64,000 nt of DNA, from the NCBI RefSeq assembly GCF_900100365.1, contig NZ_FNKU01000001.1, forward strand, positions 5,149,501-5,213,500. The letters run 5' to 3'. Shown piece by piece: positions 20,096 through 29,554 of this stretch. Below the pieces are notes generated by a model. It did no database searches, had not been told where the DNA came from, and saw nothing but the letters and a program-made list of their open reading frames with translations. Origin of the DNA: Pseudomonas cannabina (lineage in GTDB: Bacteria > Pseudomonadota > Gammaproteobacteria > Pseudomonadales > Pseudomonadaceae). Both the position numbers and the translations under genes were made by a program. Numbering within the stretch: position 1 is the first letter of the stretch; every line of letters begins with the position of its first letter.

Positions 20096-20695
20096 CTAGG
20101 GAGGCGCTGATTTATTCGATTTTTCGTCCCTGCAACGCTCTGGAGGCCTTGATTTATCTGGGGGCAACAGCTGGGTTTTAGAATAAATCAGCGTCTCCCT
20201 AGGTGGTCTTAATTTTAGTTGCTCTTGAGCTGCCTTAATTTGGTCTGGGTTTCTTGCCCCCTGGAAAGCGTCCTTTGCATAGTCTATGCCCCAAAGCGCG
20301 TCAACCGGCCCCTCATAGCCCTTTACCGGTTTATTTATTAGCTTTGAAAATGTGGCGGCGAATGATTTTTCCTCCCCGTCTGCTGAGTGGCACATGATCA
20401 GCCGTACTTTTTCATATTTATTTAAGTCTACTTTTTTTGATTTCAGGAAATCAAAAAACGAATAGGCTGAAAATGATTTTCCACTGTAAGGCCCGCTTCC
20501 GCTGTATTCCTCAACCGCCATCATTGCAGGTTCCCCTACGTCGTCAGGCTTCACGCCGTGAGCCATAAACGTAACGCGTTTTCCTTCCTTGTCTACTGTC
20601 ATAAAGAGCCCATGTTCCAGTTTTCCAGCCTCATCAACCGGAGACACCTTGCGTGGTGCCCAGCGGGTAACGTTGCTCGCTCCATAAGACGACAT
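20096..20695 (-). pseudogene. fragment 5 of the Rhs-like gene: C-terminal toxin domain, putative clan-CD cysteine peptidase
   Basis: Rebuilt codons 2424 to about 2588, plus 33 codons supplied by the MITE at 20100-20198. The domain has two hydrophobic strands each ending in a candidate catalytic residue: RVTFMAHG (His2469) and VRLIMCHSADG (Cys2525). Between them is GKSFSAYSFFDFLKSKKVDL, and after them SFAATFSKLINKPVKGYEGPV. This order and spacing resemble clan-CD peptidases such as the C80 autoprocessing domain of MARTX toxins. That is inference from pattern only. The natural C-terminus lies beyond the MITE at 20095-19942 and ends in an acidic tail. Confidence 0.7.
20100..20198. mobile_element. 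99-bp MITE, copy 1
   Basis: Flanked by a 4-bp direct duplication CTAG (20096-20099 and 20199-20202). The ends are 18-bp inverted repeats, GGAGGCGCTGATTTATTC and GGAGACGCTGATTTATTC, with one mismatch. It has no coding capacity of its own. It interrupts the Rhs-like gene 51 codons before its natural stop. The sequence is identical to the other four copies. Confidence 0.93.
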
Positions 20696-20706
20696 CCCTA
20701 GCTTAA

Positions 20707-20805
20707 GGAGGCGCTGATTTATTCGATTTTTCGTCCCTGCAACGCTCTGGAGGCCTTGATTTATCTGGGGGCAACAGCTGGGTTTTAGAATAAATCAGCG
20801 TCTCC
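20707..20805. mobile_element. 99-bp MITE, copy 2
   Basis: Flanked by TTAA duplications (20703-20706 and 20806-20809). Same orientation and sequence as copy 1. Only 35 bp separate it from copy 3, yet the 31 bp of host sequence between them still keep the toxin frame once both are removed. Confidence 0.93.
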
Positions 20806-20840
20806 TTAAGTACCTTTATCGTCCCGGTAAGGAACTTTAG

Positions 20841-20939
20841 GGAGGCGCTGATTTATTCGATTTTTCGTCCCTGCAACGCTCTGGAGGCCTTGATTTATCT
20901 GGGGGCAACAGCTGGGTTTTAGAATAAATCAGCGTCTCC
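20841..20939. mobile_element. 99-bp MITE, copy 3
   Basis: Flanked by TTAG duplications (20837-20840 and 20940-20943). Same orientation and sequence as copies 1, 2 and 4. It supplies the stop that ends the long Rhs-shell fragment. Confidence 0.93.
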
Positions 20940-23900
20940 TTAGCTGTGGTCCCTTTCTAAATAGGGGCTCAAGCCTGGAGATAAGTCTGCCGGCCCTGCT
21001 TGACGTCCAACGTAGCAGTCGACCGCCCAATCTCAATCCCGTTCTAAAGGGGGCATTCGATATGAAACCCAGAGCGGTAGAGGCAATTCCCAGTTTTCGG
21101 GCCAGCTCGGGGTTGACGTCCTCCAGTACGTAACTGGCAATATCAAGACCTGCGGAAGCAATAGCCAATGTTGTCACGAGGACGCCCGCAGTAATTGCCA
21201 AAGAAGACCCTCCTGTGAAAGGGGTCATCAGAACGCCCGCGACGGCGACACTGGCGTTGACCGCAAGGCCTCTCCAGAAATGGCCCACAGGCTGATGCCT
21301 TTCTTCCTGTAATACCTTCACCAAGTCCCTGATTATATTACTGGCGCCCCAGCGGCTGATCATCACATGCCCGCTGGGGTCGAACAGGTTGACCGGGTCG
21401 CCTGCGCAGTAGGCGGTATTGTTGATGCCGCCGGCTCCCAAGGGGCTCCAGGTGTCGGGTTGCAACCAATGTCGCTGTGCCGGACTATACGTCCTGTAGC
21501 CGTTACCCAAGTGGTAACAGCCCAATACCGGGTCGATGCGCTCGCTATTGAAGCCCAGCCGACATCCGCTATCGAGGTTGGAGCTCTCGCCATAAGGGGT
21601 ATAGCCAAGTGGGGACAGTTTTACTGCACCAGTTCCATCATGCGCGCTAAATCCAGCAACACCGCTGCTGGGGTCGGTGAGGACGAAGTCTGACCGCACG
21701 GTTTCGCCAATACAGGTTTGCTGTACCATATCCTCGCTGAACAGGATACGTTTGAATTCCTTGTTCGCGTCGTCGAACCATGCTTCTCCCGTCAGTTGCG
21801 TGCCGTCATACAGCAGTTCACAGGTGTGCTTTGTGGCGCCGACGTATTGAGATATAAGACGGCCAAATGCATCATAGCTATAGCGAGTCAACAGTTTGCC
21901 GTCGTTGTCTTTAACGCTCGCCAATTGACCCAGTGGCGTATAGGCCAGCGTGCGTCCCGATTCGTCAGTGGTTTGATTGCCGTTGGCGTCGTAAGCGAGC
22001 GTAGCCGTCTGTGTCGATGTTGTTTTGGCTTTGGCGCTTGACCTCAATTCGGTTGTTACAGACAGTCTTCGAGTCGGGTTTTTAATGGTGTCATACGTGT
22101 ATGTTTGAATACAGGTGCTGCCATCGGCGTAGGTCGAAGAGCATTCGCTCAGGTTGTATAATTCGTCATAACCATAGCTCTGCTTCGAAAGGCTCTTTCC
22201 AGCCTGATCCTGAGGCCAGCCTGCAACGTCAGTCTTGCATTCGTAGCTTTTCAGTCGATCCCGGGCATCGTAGGAGAAGCCTTCCGTGCGTTGGAGCACT
22301 CCTTCACGCGTCAGGGTTTTACTGCTCACTTGGCCATTGGCCAGGTAACTGTTCGTCAAGGCCAATAACGGTTTGTTGTTGAGTGTATATTCGCGTGCTA
22401 TCTCTTGGCCGAACGCGTCCCACGTAAAGCGAACGTCAAGGCGTTCACCACTTGCCTGATTGACCACCGTGCGTTGTAGCGGCTCACCAAACGCGGACCA
22501 GAGATAGTGATAGTGCAATTCACCATGAATCACACGAACTACACGGTCCAGGTAGTCGCGAAATACCCGCATCTGGCGACCATCTACTGCCGTGCTCGTC
22601 AAGAGCCTGCCCTTCAGTGATCGGGTCATTTCGGCCTGCCGACTTCCTCGGGGCGATGTTTGGGTAATACTCGTTAACCCCAGACTTTGCGGTGAGCTTG
22701 TAAGGCTGGACCACGCCTCGGCGCTGGTCACCGATACAGGGTTCACAGTGACAGTCAGTACGTTGGGTTGAGAGATTACCCGTTGTGTATGAACTTTCCT
22801 GTTGATCGAGAGAGTTGCTGTGCGTCCATCTGCTGAGACGGCTGATTCGAGCAGGGTCTTATCCGGCCTGACGACTGTGCTGGCGGATCCGCCCGGGAAT
22901 TCATACGTCAACTCTCCTACGGTGGTTTGCCTGGCGGTGGCGGTCGTTTTTTGCGTGCCAAGCACAGTGGATCCGACGTTGAGTTGTGTGATGTAGTCGC
23001 TGAGTTTGTGGTACTTACGTTCTGTGCGAGTGCCGTCGGGAGCGATGATAGCTACTGCACGCTCCAACTCGTCATATTCGATGCGATGTTCACTGGTGTT
23101 GTTGGTACGGATTTTTATCAATCGCCTTTCATCGTCGAATGTGCGCTCGATAGTCCGGTCGGTTGATGCGTCCTTGGCAGTAGAAGGCCGGAGCGTTTCG
23201 AGTAGCGCGGTGTTGCCCTTATCTAAACTCCGCCCGGAAAGCTGCCTTATGAGTTGGGCGCCGCTGTCAGACCCAATAATTTGCTCATTTATAAGGATCC
23301 CTGCATCTTCCCGGGTGCAATCGGCCATCCAGGCCATTTTTGAGGCGTCCATAGCCGCCTCGGGTCTGGCATCTTTAGTGCGGCGTAACCCGCCTGGCAA
23401 GTAATCGTATAGTGTCTGATTGGTGGCATCGAGGCCGTCATATTCGATGCGCGAGATCACGCAGAACGCTGAATCAGGCAAGATCGTCTGCTTTACGGCC
23501 ACCCTGACAGGGCGCTGCAAACCGTCATACAGCGTGCGTACCTGTTGCTCGGCCTCGGTGACAGTGACTTGTAATCCCTCGGCGGTAATACTGTAGTCAG
23601 TCGTTTCGACAGCTTCTGCTTTCCATGCATTCGCTTCGGTGGCACCCCGTTCCTGCCTCACCAATCGCCCCAAACTATCGCTAACATAGCGAAATTCGAG
23701 GCCGTCTATGGTTTCTGACAGCGGTCGCCCGCTCAATCGGGAGAACGTTCGACTGGATATAATCTGTCCCTGCGCCTCGGCGCGAACAGTGCGCCCAACA
23801 GAAGGGTTGTCGTCATAGAGCATGCTTGTGGTCAGCGTATTCTGTTGCGTACCCAGCCAGGTGTTCTGTACGACGGATTCTTTCCAGGTAGTTGTGTTAT

Positions 23901-24549
23901 CGATCGCGACGTCGGGACCTGAGCGGCTGATAACCCGCTGCTCAATCAATGCGTTTCTGCGCATCAATGAGGGGTACATGGTTGTAGCATCGAACCTAAC
24001 TCCGGTCAAAACGACGACTGTTGAGGGCACGAGCAGAGATCGCTGAGTGACCGGATTTTCCCTTGTCTGGTAAGCATAGGCTGTGATTTGCTGACTTTTC
24101 GGATAGGCGGGATCATGGACGTATTCTAATTTCACCGGAGGCAGATAGCCTTCGGGTACTTTCGGGCAGGTCAGGGTCGCCAAGTCTTTCGATAGCGGTT
24201 TTTCGGCGATCAGCGATAGGTCCAGTCCTTGCCCGCCAGTGTCGGGGTAATACAACCATTCAGTGACGACCCCGTCGACGGCGATACTCTTGGTGAGTTG
24301 GCCGATGTTATTGTAGGTGAGTGTCTGGACGGTAGTGGTTTTTTCTGTTTTCGGGTGACTGAGGTCGGCGTAGTCGGTCGTAATTTTAGTGGGCAACCCG
24401 AATCCCTTCTCACCCGGACTTGCATCAGTGAACTCCCATTTGGTGATCTTTTCGGCCTGAAACTGGACTTGGAGTTCTTCTCTGGTTTGAAGATGATTCT
24501 TATTGAACGAGTGCCAGGTAGCGGTAATATGGTCCGGGTTCTGACGCAT
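20929..24549 (-). pseudogene. fragment 4 of the Rhs-like gene: RHS repeat shell, core motif and hydrophobic segment
   Basis: Rebuilt codons about 1208-2410; in-frame sequence upstream reaches the MITE at 24636. It contains many YD-type repeats (for example YDAFGRLISQY, FSYDARDRLKSYE, YDANGNQTTDESGRTLAYTPLGQL). The RHS-associated core closes with LGNGYRTYSPAQRHWLQPD-TWSPLGAGGINNTAYCAGDPVNLFDPSGH. After that motif, where RHS proteins normally cleave, comes a variable region. It includes a 50-residue hydrophobic stretch (GLAVNASVAVAGVLMTPFTGGSSLAITAGVLV onward) and a basic segment. Its last three residues and stop come from the MITE at 20841-20939. This is the longest surviving open frame (1,206 codons). 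Confidence 0.85.
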
Positions 24550-24635
24550 AATCTGAACATAATAGCCTGCATTGCCGCCTAACCTGGCAAATTCTATAGC
24601 TTCATCATGTGGGCTTATCGGGGCGTCGCTATTAA

Positions 24636-24734
24636 GGAGGCGCTGATTTATTCGATTTTTCGTCCCTGCAACGCTCTGGAGGCCTTGATTTATCTGGGGG
24701 CAACAGCTGGGTTTTAGAATAAATCAGCGTCTCC
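24636..24734. mobile_element. 99-bp MITE, copy 4
   Basis: Flanked by TTAA duplications (24632-24635 and 24735-24738). Same orientation and sequence as copies 1-3. It lies within the RHS shell, about 270 bp past the nonsense codon. Confidence 0.93.
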
Positions 24735-24738
24735 TTAA

Positions 24739-25009
24739 GTCCGCTAAAGCCTAAGTAGTTGTTGCCTGAATAAAAATAGTGGTCAGTAATATTGCTTTGG
24801 CAAGCGCCTAGAAGTAAGCTGTGCGACATTACGCACGGGAGAGATGGCTGTCGATAGCCTGGAAATGGCATGCCCCCTTTACGGTATGTGACAAGCTCAA
24901 TCGAGCCATCCTCCTCTTCGATTCTATTGAGCACCCGGTCCAGCGTGGGGTCTGCACAGTAACCGTATTTTAGTTTTTGTGAGACCGCTTGGTTTTTGTC
25001 TATGCGTGT
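24739..25009 (-). pseudogene. fragment 3b of the Rhs-like gene, downstream of the nonsense codon
   Basis: Frame-continuous with fragment 3, encoding TRIDKNQAVSQKLKYGYC through NNYLGFSGL, where the MITE at 24636-24734 interrupts. Without the MITE and one TTAA, the codons read SGL-NSD-APISPHDEAIEFARLGG and continue into fragment 4. The reading frame running into the MITE ends in a MITE-coded tail, ETLIYSKTQLLPPDKS, which is an artefact of the insertion. Confidence 0.75.
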
Positions 25010-26554
25010 CTAATCTGTTAGCGCGTAAGAGGAAAGTTCAAGCCTGACCGTATAAGCCTCATTCGTTTTTGGCCACACGCTTATCTCAACTGTACTCATG
25101 CCTGATGAGGGCGCGCTGTAGGTTGAAGAGAGGATGACGTTACCGTCGCTCGATATTTTTTTTAGAAGGAATTGGCCTTGGTTACGGCTCCATTCAATGG
25201 ACAGGGTGCCTCCTTGCGGTGATGTCACCTCCGACGGAAGCAACTGACCAAACGGTCTTTCCCAATAAGAAATTTTTTTCAAGAGACCTGCTTTGTCTTT
25301 CTTCCACTCAGTAACGGATGCATTCCAGTCGACAATACCGGCTACTTTGTAAAGCTCAGGTAGAAGCCCGGCGAGAATGGTTTCGCCGGTATTGGCATCC
25401 TGATACAGTTTGAGCAGGTTGGCGTCAGGCGCGGTTCCTGCGTGGGCAGCTTTTAAAAGGATGATCAGTTTTTTACGGAAGGTATCGTTCGGCTCCATCT
25501 CATCGCCTTGCGGGGCAGTCAGGACTTCTCGCTTGCCGTTAAGATGGTCCAGTGTGAACGTGCTGTAATCGGCATTGCTGCTGAGCCAATAGCCAGGTTT
25601 GGACAGGGTTTTACCTTTCGACAGACCTGCCCATTCCTGGTCAGTCAGCTCACACGTCTGGCCTGTTGCCAGTGTCAGGCGTCGATCTCGGATTTCCAGG
25701 CTGGAAAAGCGAAAGGCCCAGCCGTCCCCCAGGCCCGCTTCGTTTCCACGTAGTGCGGAATAGTGCAAGGTGAGATCAATTTCCGGGCCTTGACCGTTCA
25801 ATCCAGACAGATTTGCGATGGGGTAATGAGCATGAAACAATCCGGTGCGAGGGTCAACCTCGCCGCTCACATCAAACACTTCCGAGCGAAAAGTCGAACC
25901 ATAATCTTCACACAATGGAGTTGTTGGCGCTGAGCTGATTTTAATTTCTTTTGCAGGTAGGTGTACCGCCTTCGAGTCAATGGTATTGCCCTTTTGATCC
26001 AGTCTCAGTACATGAGCAACTGTCAGGTTTTCAATGCTTTGAGGTATGTCCAGATACAAAAAACAAGCTGCTTGATTGCCTGCAAGCGCCTCATGTCTGT
26101 TTGTTTTTCTGGTGATAAGCCTGTCTGTATGCCAATCGCTTGATCGGTCATTGAAGTAACAGCAGTCGATAATGCTGATTCCATTTCTCTTGGCTTCGTC
26201 AGTCAGTTTTATTAATTGAGTTGAGCTCGTTTTGTCAGCATGGATTGCCAGACAATTATTGGGGTAAAGGGAGAGGCTGCTGAGTGCAGAATATTCGGGT
26301 TGGTCATTGGGTCTATTAAGGTATTTCGTGGTTCTCGCGTCTACAAGGAGCGGACCATGGAAAAAGTAGGAGAGATTTTGGTAGTCGCTTCGGTGAAACA
26401 ACGAATCTTCATATCCACTTGAAAAGGAAAGGAGTTTTTCATCATCGAGTAGGCTGCTTAGCGTGGAGTTTTCGTTGTTTTTGCAGGCTTCGAATAATGC
26501 CTCAGGAAATCTCATTACTTGGGTATAGGCTGATCCGTCATTATGGTCTAACAA
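25010..26554 (-). pseudogene. fragment 3 of the Rhs-like gene: start of the RHS shell, ends at a nonsense codon
   Basis: Rebuilt codons 574-1087. The first 210 residues are unrecognised. From about residue 220 of the fragment it matches the entry to an RHS/YD-repeat shell (EVFDVSGEVDPRTGLFHAHYPIANLSGLNGQGPEIDLTLHYSALRGNEAGLGDGWAFRF). The TAG at 25012-25010 ends it, but the same frame continues at once as TRIDKNQAVSQKLKYGYCADPTLDRVLNRIEEED to the next MITE at 24734. The stop is therefore a point lesion (a CAG to TAG change would explain it), not the natural end. Confidence 0.8.
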
Positions 26555-26652
26555 GCTGAATGCCCATTCTGTGGGTTTGAGTTTTTGTTCTATGTATTTT
26601 ATGGTATCCAGGTCAATGCGAATCCGAGTGGCAGTGGAGGTGAGGTCTCTAA

Positions 26653-27861
26653 GGAGACGCTGAACAATTAACCCGTTCGCACCGTCCCCATTTCCAAGCC
26701 GGTTTTTTTCAACCTGCCGACCTTATTTTACGTTTCTCGAGCAGATTTCTGCCCTCATTTTGCTGAAAGGCGGGCCAGTCCCGCCTTTCAGACGGATTTA
26801 TCCTGCCGTCTGTTGTAAATACCGCTTGGCCAGCATCAGATTGGCCAACCCAAACAAACTGAACAACTGCGCTGTATTCTTTTCCAGCCCACGGTAGCGA
26901 ACCTTGCGATGATTGAAGCGCACCTTGATTACCTGGAAGGGGTGCTCGACCTTGGCACGCAGTTGCGCCTTGGCATATTCAATTTTGCGCTTGACCCGAT
27001 ACAGCACGCTGCCTTCGCCGTGCTGCTTGTAACTGCTTGGCCGTTCTGCAATCGACCAGATAACGTCCCGTTCAGCATGCTCCGGTCGCTTGGCCGCACC
27101 GGTGTATCCAGCGTCACCCGAAACATAGGTTTCGTCACCGTGAAGCAACTGGCCAACCTGGGTGACATCCGCCACGTTAGCGGCCGTCCCTACTACGCTG
27201 TGCACCAGCCCCGACGTGGCGTCTACACCAATGTGGGCCTTCATCCCAAAGTGCCATTGATTGCCTTTCCTGGCCTGATGCATCTCAGGATCACGCTTGC
27301 CTTCTCGGTTCTTGACCGAGGGCGGCGCGGCGATCAGAGTAGCGTCGACGATAGTGCCTTCCTTGAGCAGCAGCCCCCGGCTGGCCAGATGCTGGTTAAT
27401 CGTTTCAAACAGCAGCCGGGTTAGCTGATGGACTTCCAGCAAGCGGCGAAAACGCAGCAAGGTGGTGGCATCCGGTGCAGACTCGCGACCCAGGTCGATA
27501 CCCATAAAACCGCGGATGGCCTGGCTGTCGTAGACGGCATCTTCGCAACCTTCATCGGAGAAACCGAAACACTGCTGCACGACGTACATGCGCAACATGC
27601 GCGACACCCCTATCGCAGGGCGTCCGCGCTTGCCTGCGGTGTTGCTATAAAACGGCGCCACTTGCGCCTCCAGCAGGGCCCAGGGCACCAACTGTTCAAG
27701 GTCAGCCAGGAAGCGATCTCGGCGAGTCTGCTTTTTCTTGCCGGTATATTCGAGTTCGGAGAAGGTCTTCTGCACGCGCGTAACGCTCACGGAGAGGGAG
27801 GCTGTTGAAGGAACTTAGTGTGCCAAGGGTGGGGACAGTTGGCTATTTTTGCAGCGCCTCC
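26653..27861 (-). mobile_element. IS5-type insertion sequence, copy A (1209 bp)
   Basis: The left end starts GGAGACGCTGAACAATT and the right end, read inward, starts GGAGGCGCTGCAAAAATAG, so the terminal repeats share about 10 bp. It is flanked by CTAA at 26649-26652 and 27862-27865. It carries one transposase gene on the minus strand. The 4-bp YWAR-type target, terminal GG and size fit the IS5 group of the IS5 family; which named IS it is was not checked. Confidence 0.93.
26798..27790 (-). CDS. IS5 family transposase, copy A
   Basis: A 330-aa DDE transposase, full length and apparently intact. The N-terminal DUF772-like DNA-binding region (LEQLVPWALLEAQVAPFY through YVVQQCFGFSDEGCEDAVYDSQAIRGFMGIDL) is followed by the catalytic residues Asp149 (GTIVDATLI), Asp226 (VSGDAGYTG) and Glu282 (AKVEHPFQVIK). 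The C-terminus NHRKVRYRGLEKNTAQLFSLFGLANLMLAKRYL is typical of the IS5 group. Small frames on the opposite strand are shadows of this gene. Confidence 0.95.
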   Translation of the reverse strand: MSVTRVQKTFSELEYTGKKKQTRRDRFLADLEQLVPWALLEAQVAPFYSNTAGKRGRPAIGVSRMLRMYVVQQCFGFSDEGCEDAVYDSQAIRGFMGIDLGRESAPDATTLLRFRRLLEVHQLTRLLFETINQHLASRGLLLKEGTIVDATLIAAPPSVKNREGKRDPEMHQARKGNQWHFGMKAHIGVDATSGLVHSVVGTAANVADVTQVGQLLHGDETYVSGDAGYTGAAKRPEHAERDVIWSIAERPSSYKQHGEGSVLYRVKRKIEYAKAQLRAKVEHPFQVIKVRFNHRKVRYRGLEKNTAQLFSLFGLANLMLAKRYLQQTAG

Positions 27862-27865
27862 CTAA

Positions 27866-29074
27866 GGAGGCGCTGAACAATTAACCCGTTCGCACCGTCC
27901 CCATTTCCAAGCCGGTTTTTTTCAACCTGCCGGCCTTATTTTACGTTTCTCGAGCAGATTTCTGCCCTCATTTTGCTGAAAGGCGGGCCAGTCCCGCCTT
28001 TCAGACGGATTTATCCTGCCGTCTGTTGTAAATACCGCTTGGCCAGCATCAGATTGGCCAACCCAAACAAACTGAACAACTGCGCTGTATTCTTTTCCAG
28101 CCCACGGTAGCGAACCTTGCGATGATTGAAGCGCACCTTGATTACCTGGAAGGGGTGCTCGACCTTGGCACGCAGTTGCGCCTTGGCATATTCAATTTTG
28201 CGCTTGACCCGATACAGCACGCTGCCTTCGCCGTGCTGCTTGTAACTGCTTGGCCGTTCTGCAATCGACCAGATAACGTCCCGTTCAGCATGCTCCGGTC
28301 GCTTGGCCGCACCGGTGTATCCAGCGTCACCCGAAACATAGGTTTCGTCACCGTGAAGCAACTGGCCAACCTGGGTGACATCCGCCACGTTAGCGGCCGT
28401 CCCTACTACGCTGTGCACCAGCCCCGACGTGGCGTCTACACCAATGTGGGCCTTCATCCCAAAGTGCCATTGATTGCCTTTCCTGGCCTGATGCATCTCA
28501 GGATCACGCTTGCCTTCTCGGTTCTTGACCGAGGGCGGCGCGGCGATCAGAGTAGCGTCGACGATAGTGCCTTCCTTGAGCAGCAGCCCCCGGCTGGCCA
28601 GATGCTGGTTAATCGTTTCAAACAGCAGCCGGGTTAGCTGATGGACTTCCAGCAAGCGGCGAAAACGCAGCAAGGTGGTGGCATCCGGTGCAGACTCGCG
28701 ACCCAGGTCGATACTCATAAAACCGCGGATGGCCTGGCTGTCGTAGACGGCATCTTCGCAACCTTCATCGGAGAAACCGAAACACTGCTGCACGACGTAC
28801 ATGCGCAACATGCGCGACACCCCTATCGCAGGGCGTCCGCGCTTGCCTGCGGTGTTGCTATAAAACGGCGCCACTTGCGCCTCCAGCAGGGCCCAGGGCA
28901 CCAACTGTTCAAGGTCAGCCAGGAAGCGATCTCGGCGAGTCTGCTTTTTCTTGCCGGTATATTCGAGTTCGGAGAAGGTCTTCTGCACGCGCGTAACGCT
29001 CACGGAGAGGGAGGCTGTTGAAGGAACTTAGTGTGCCAAGGGTGGGGACAGTTGGCTATTTTTGCAGCGCCTCC
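27866..29074 (-). mobile_element. IS5-type insertion sequence, copy B (1209 bp), in tandem with copy A
   Basis: Same length and orientation as copy A, flanked by CTAA at 27862-27865 (shared with copy A) and 29075-29078. By eye it differs from copy A at three positions: 27870 (G for A at 26657), 27933 (G for A at 26720) and 28715 (T for C at 27502). The arrangement is CTAA-IS-CTAA-IS-CTAA. Confidence 0.93.
28011..29003 (-). CDS. IS5 family transposase, copy B
   Basis: A 330-aa DDE transposase identical to copy A except Gly97 to Ser, caused by the single base at 28715. Catalytic residues Asp149, Asp226 and Glu282 are all present, so it may be active. Because its ends resemble those of the MITEs and the target duplication type is the same, it or a close relative could mobilise them. 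Confidence 0.95.
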   Translation of the reverse strand: MSVTRVQKTFSELEYTGKKKQTRRDRFLADLEQLVPWALLEAQVAPFYSNTAGKRGRPAIGVSRMLRMYVVQQCFGFSDEGCEDAVYDSQAIRGFMSIDLGRESAPDATTLLRFRRLLEVHQLTRLLFETINQHLASRGLLLKEGTIVDATLIAAPPSVKNREGKRDPEMHQARKGNQWHFGMKAHIGVDATSGLVHSVVGTAANVADVTQVGQLLHGDETYVSGDAGYTGAAKRPEHAERDVIWSIAERPSSYKQHGEGSVLYRVKRKIEYAKAQLRAKVEHPFQVIKVRFNHRKVRYRGLEKNTAQLFSLFGLANLMLAKRYLQQTAG

Positions 29075-29454
29075 CTAATGGTGTCGAGAAGCGTGTATGC
29101 TACTGAAAGTCTTGATTTATATTTTTCGATTAAAAGTATTGAAAGCTCATTTTTGCTGGTTGCTGATTTCTCATCTTCATCCAATGAGGTTGCCATGGCT
29201 GCAGGTGCCGAAACACAAACCAGCCCCGTAAAGCCGGGTGCTGACATCCTGACCTGCAATGTCCCCTCCACTTGCCAGACGACTCCGTACGTTGCGGCGG
29301 GGTCTGACAAGGTCGATGCCTTGACCTTTGCTTCCCCAATCCGTACATAAATATTCAGTGGTGAAGCTTTAAGCGAAGATGCCCATGTCATCAGCCATTG
29401 TGCCTTCTTGCGCTCTTTTTCATCAGTAGGTTTGTAGATGTGCTCAGCGATCAA
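29056..29454 (-). pseudogene. fragment 2 of the Rhs-like gene, between a MITE and the IS pair
   Basis: Rebuilt codons 417 to about 542. It reads IAEHIYKPTDEKERKKAQWLM and ends SVAYTLLDTIR, where the second IS copy interrupts it and adds a few foreign codons before a stop. The segment is in frame with fragment 1 once the MITE and one CAAG are removed, and with fragment 3 once both IS copies are removed. It has no independent ribosome site, so it is not a gene of its own. Confidence 0.75.
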
Positions 29455-29455
29455 G

Positions 29456-29554
29456 GGAGACGCTGATTTATTCTAAAACCCAGCTGTTGCCCCCAGATAA
29501 ATCAAGGCCTCCAGAGCGTTGCAGGGACGAAAAATCGAATAAATCAGCGCCTCC
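29456..29554. mobile_element. 99-bp MITE, copy 5 (inverted)
   Basis: Identical to the other copies but in the opposite orientation, flanked by CAAG duplications (29452-29455 and 29555-29558). It separates fragment 1 from fragment 2 of the Rhs-like gene. Confidence 0.93.

Noticed and set aside
20096..24739. A shared C-terminal peptide (ETLIYSKTQLLPPDKS...) on two fragments, looking like a common domain
   Set aside because: It is translated from the inserted MITE, not from the host gene.
24739..26554. Programmed stop read-through or frameshifting as the reason for the broken Rhs frames
   Set aside because: Every frame change coincides exactly with an element and its target duplication; only the TAG at codon 1088 stands alone, with no stimulatory structure seen.
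26909..27424. Plus-strand frames inside both IS copies (26909-27424, 27428-27808 and the matching 28122-28637, 28641-29021)
   Set aside because: They are duplicates of each other only because the IS is duplicated, and they are opposite the transposase frame.
20100..29554. Repeated 99-bp units considered as a CRISPR or tandem repeat array
   Set aside because: Spacing is irregular, each has inverted ends and its own 4-bp target duplication, and one is inverted; these are transposable elements.
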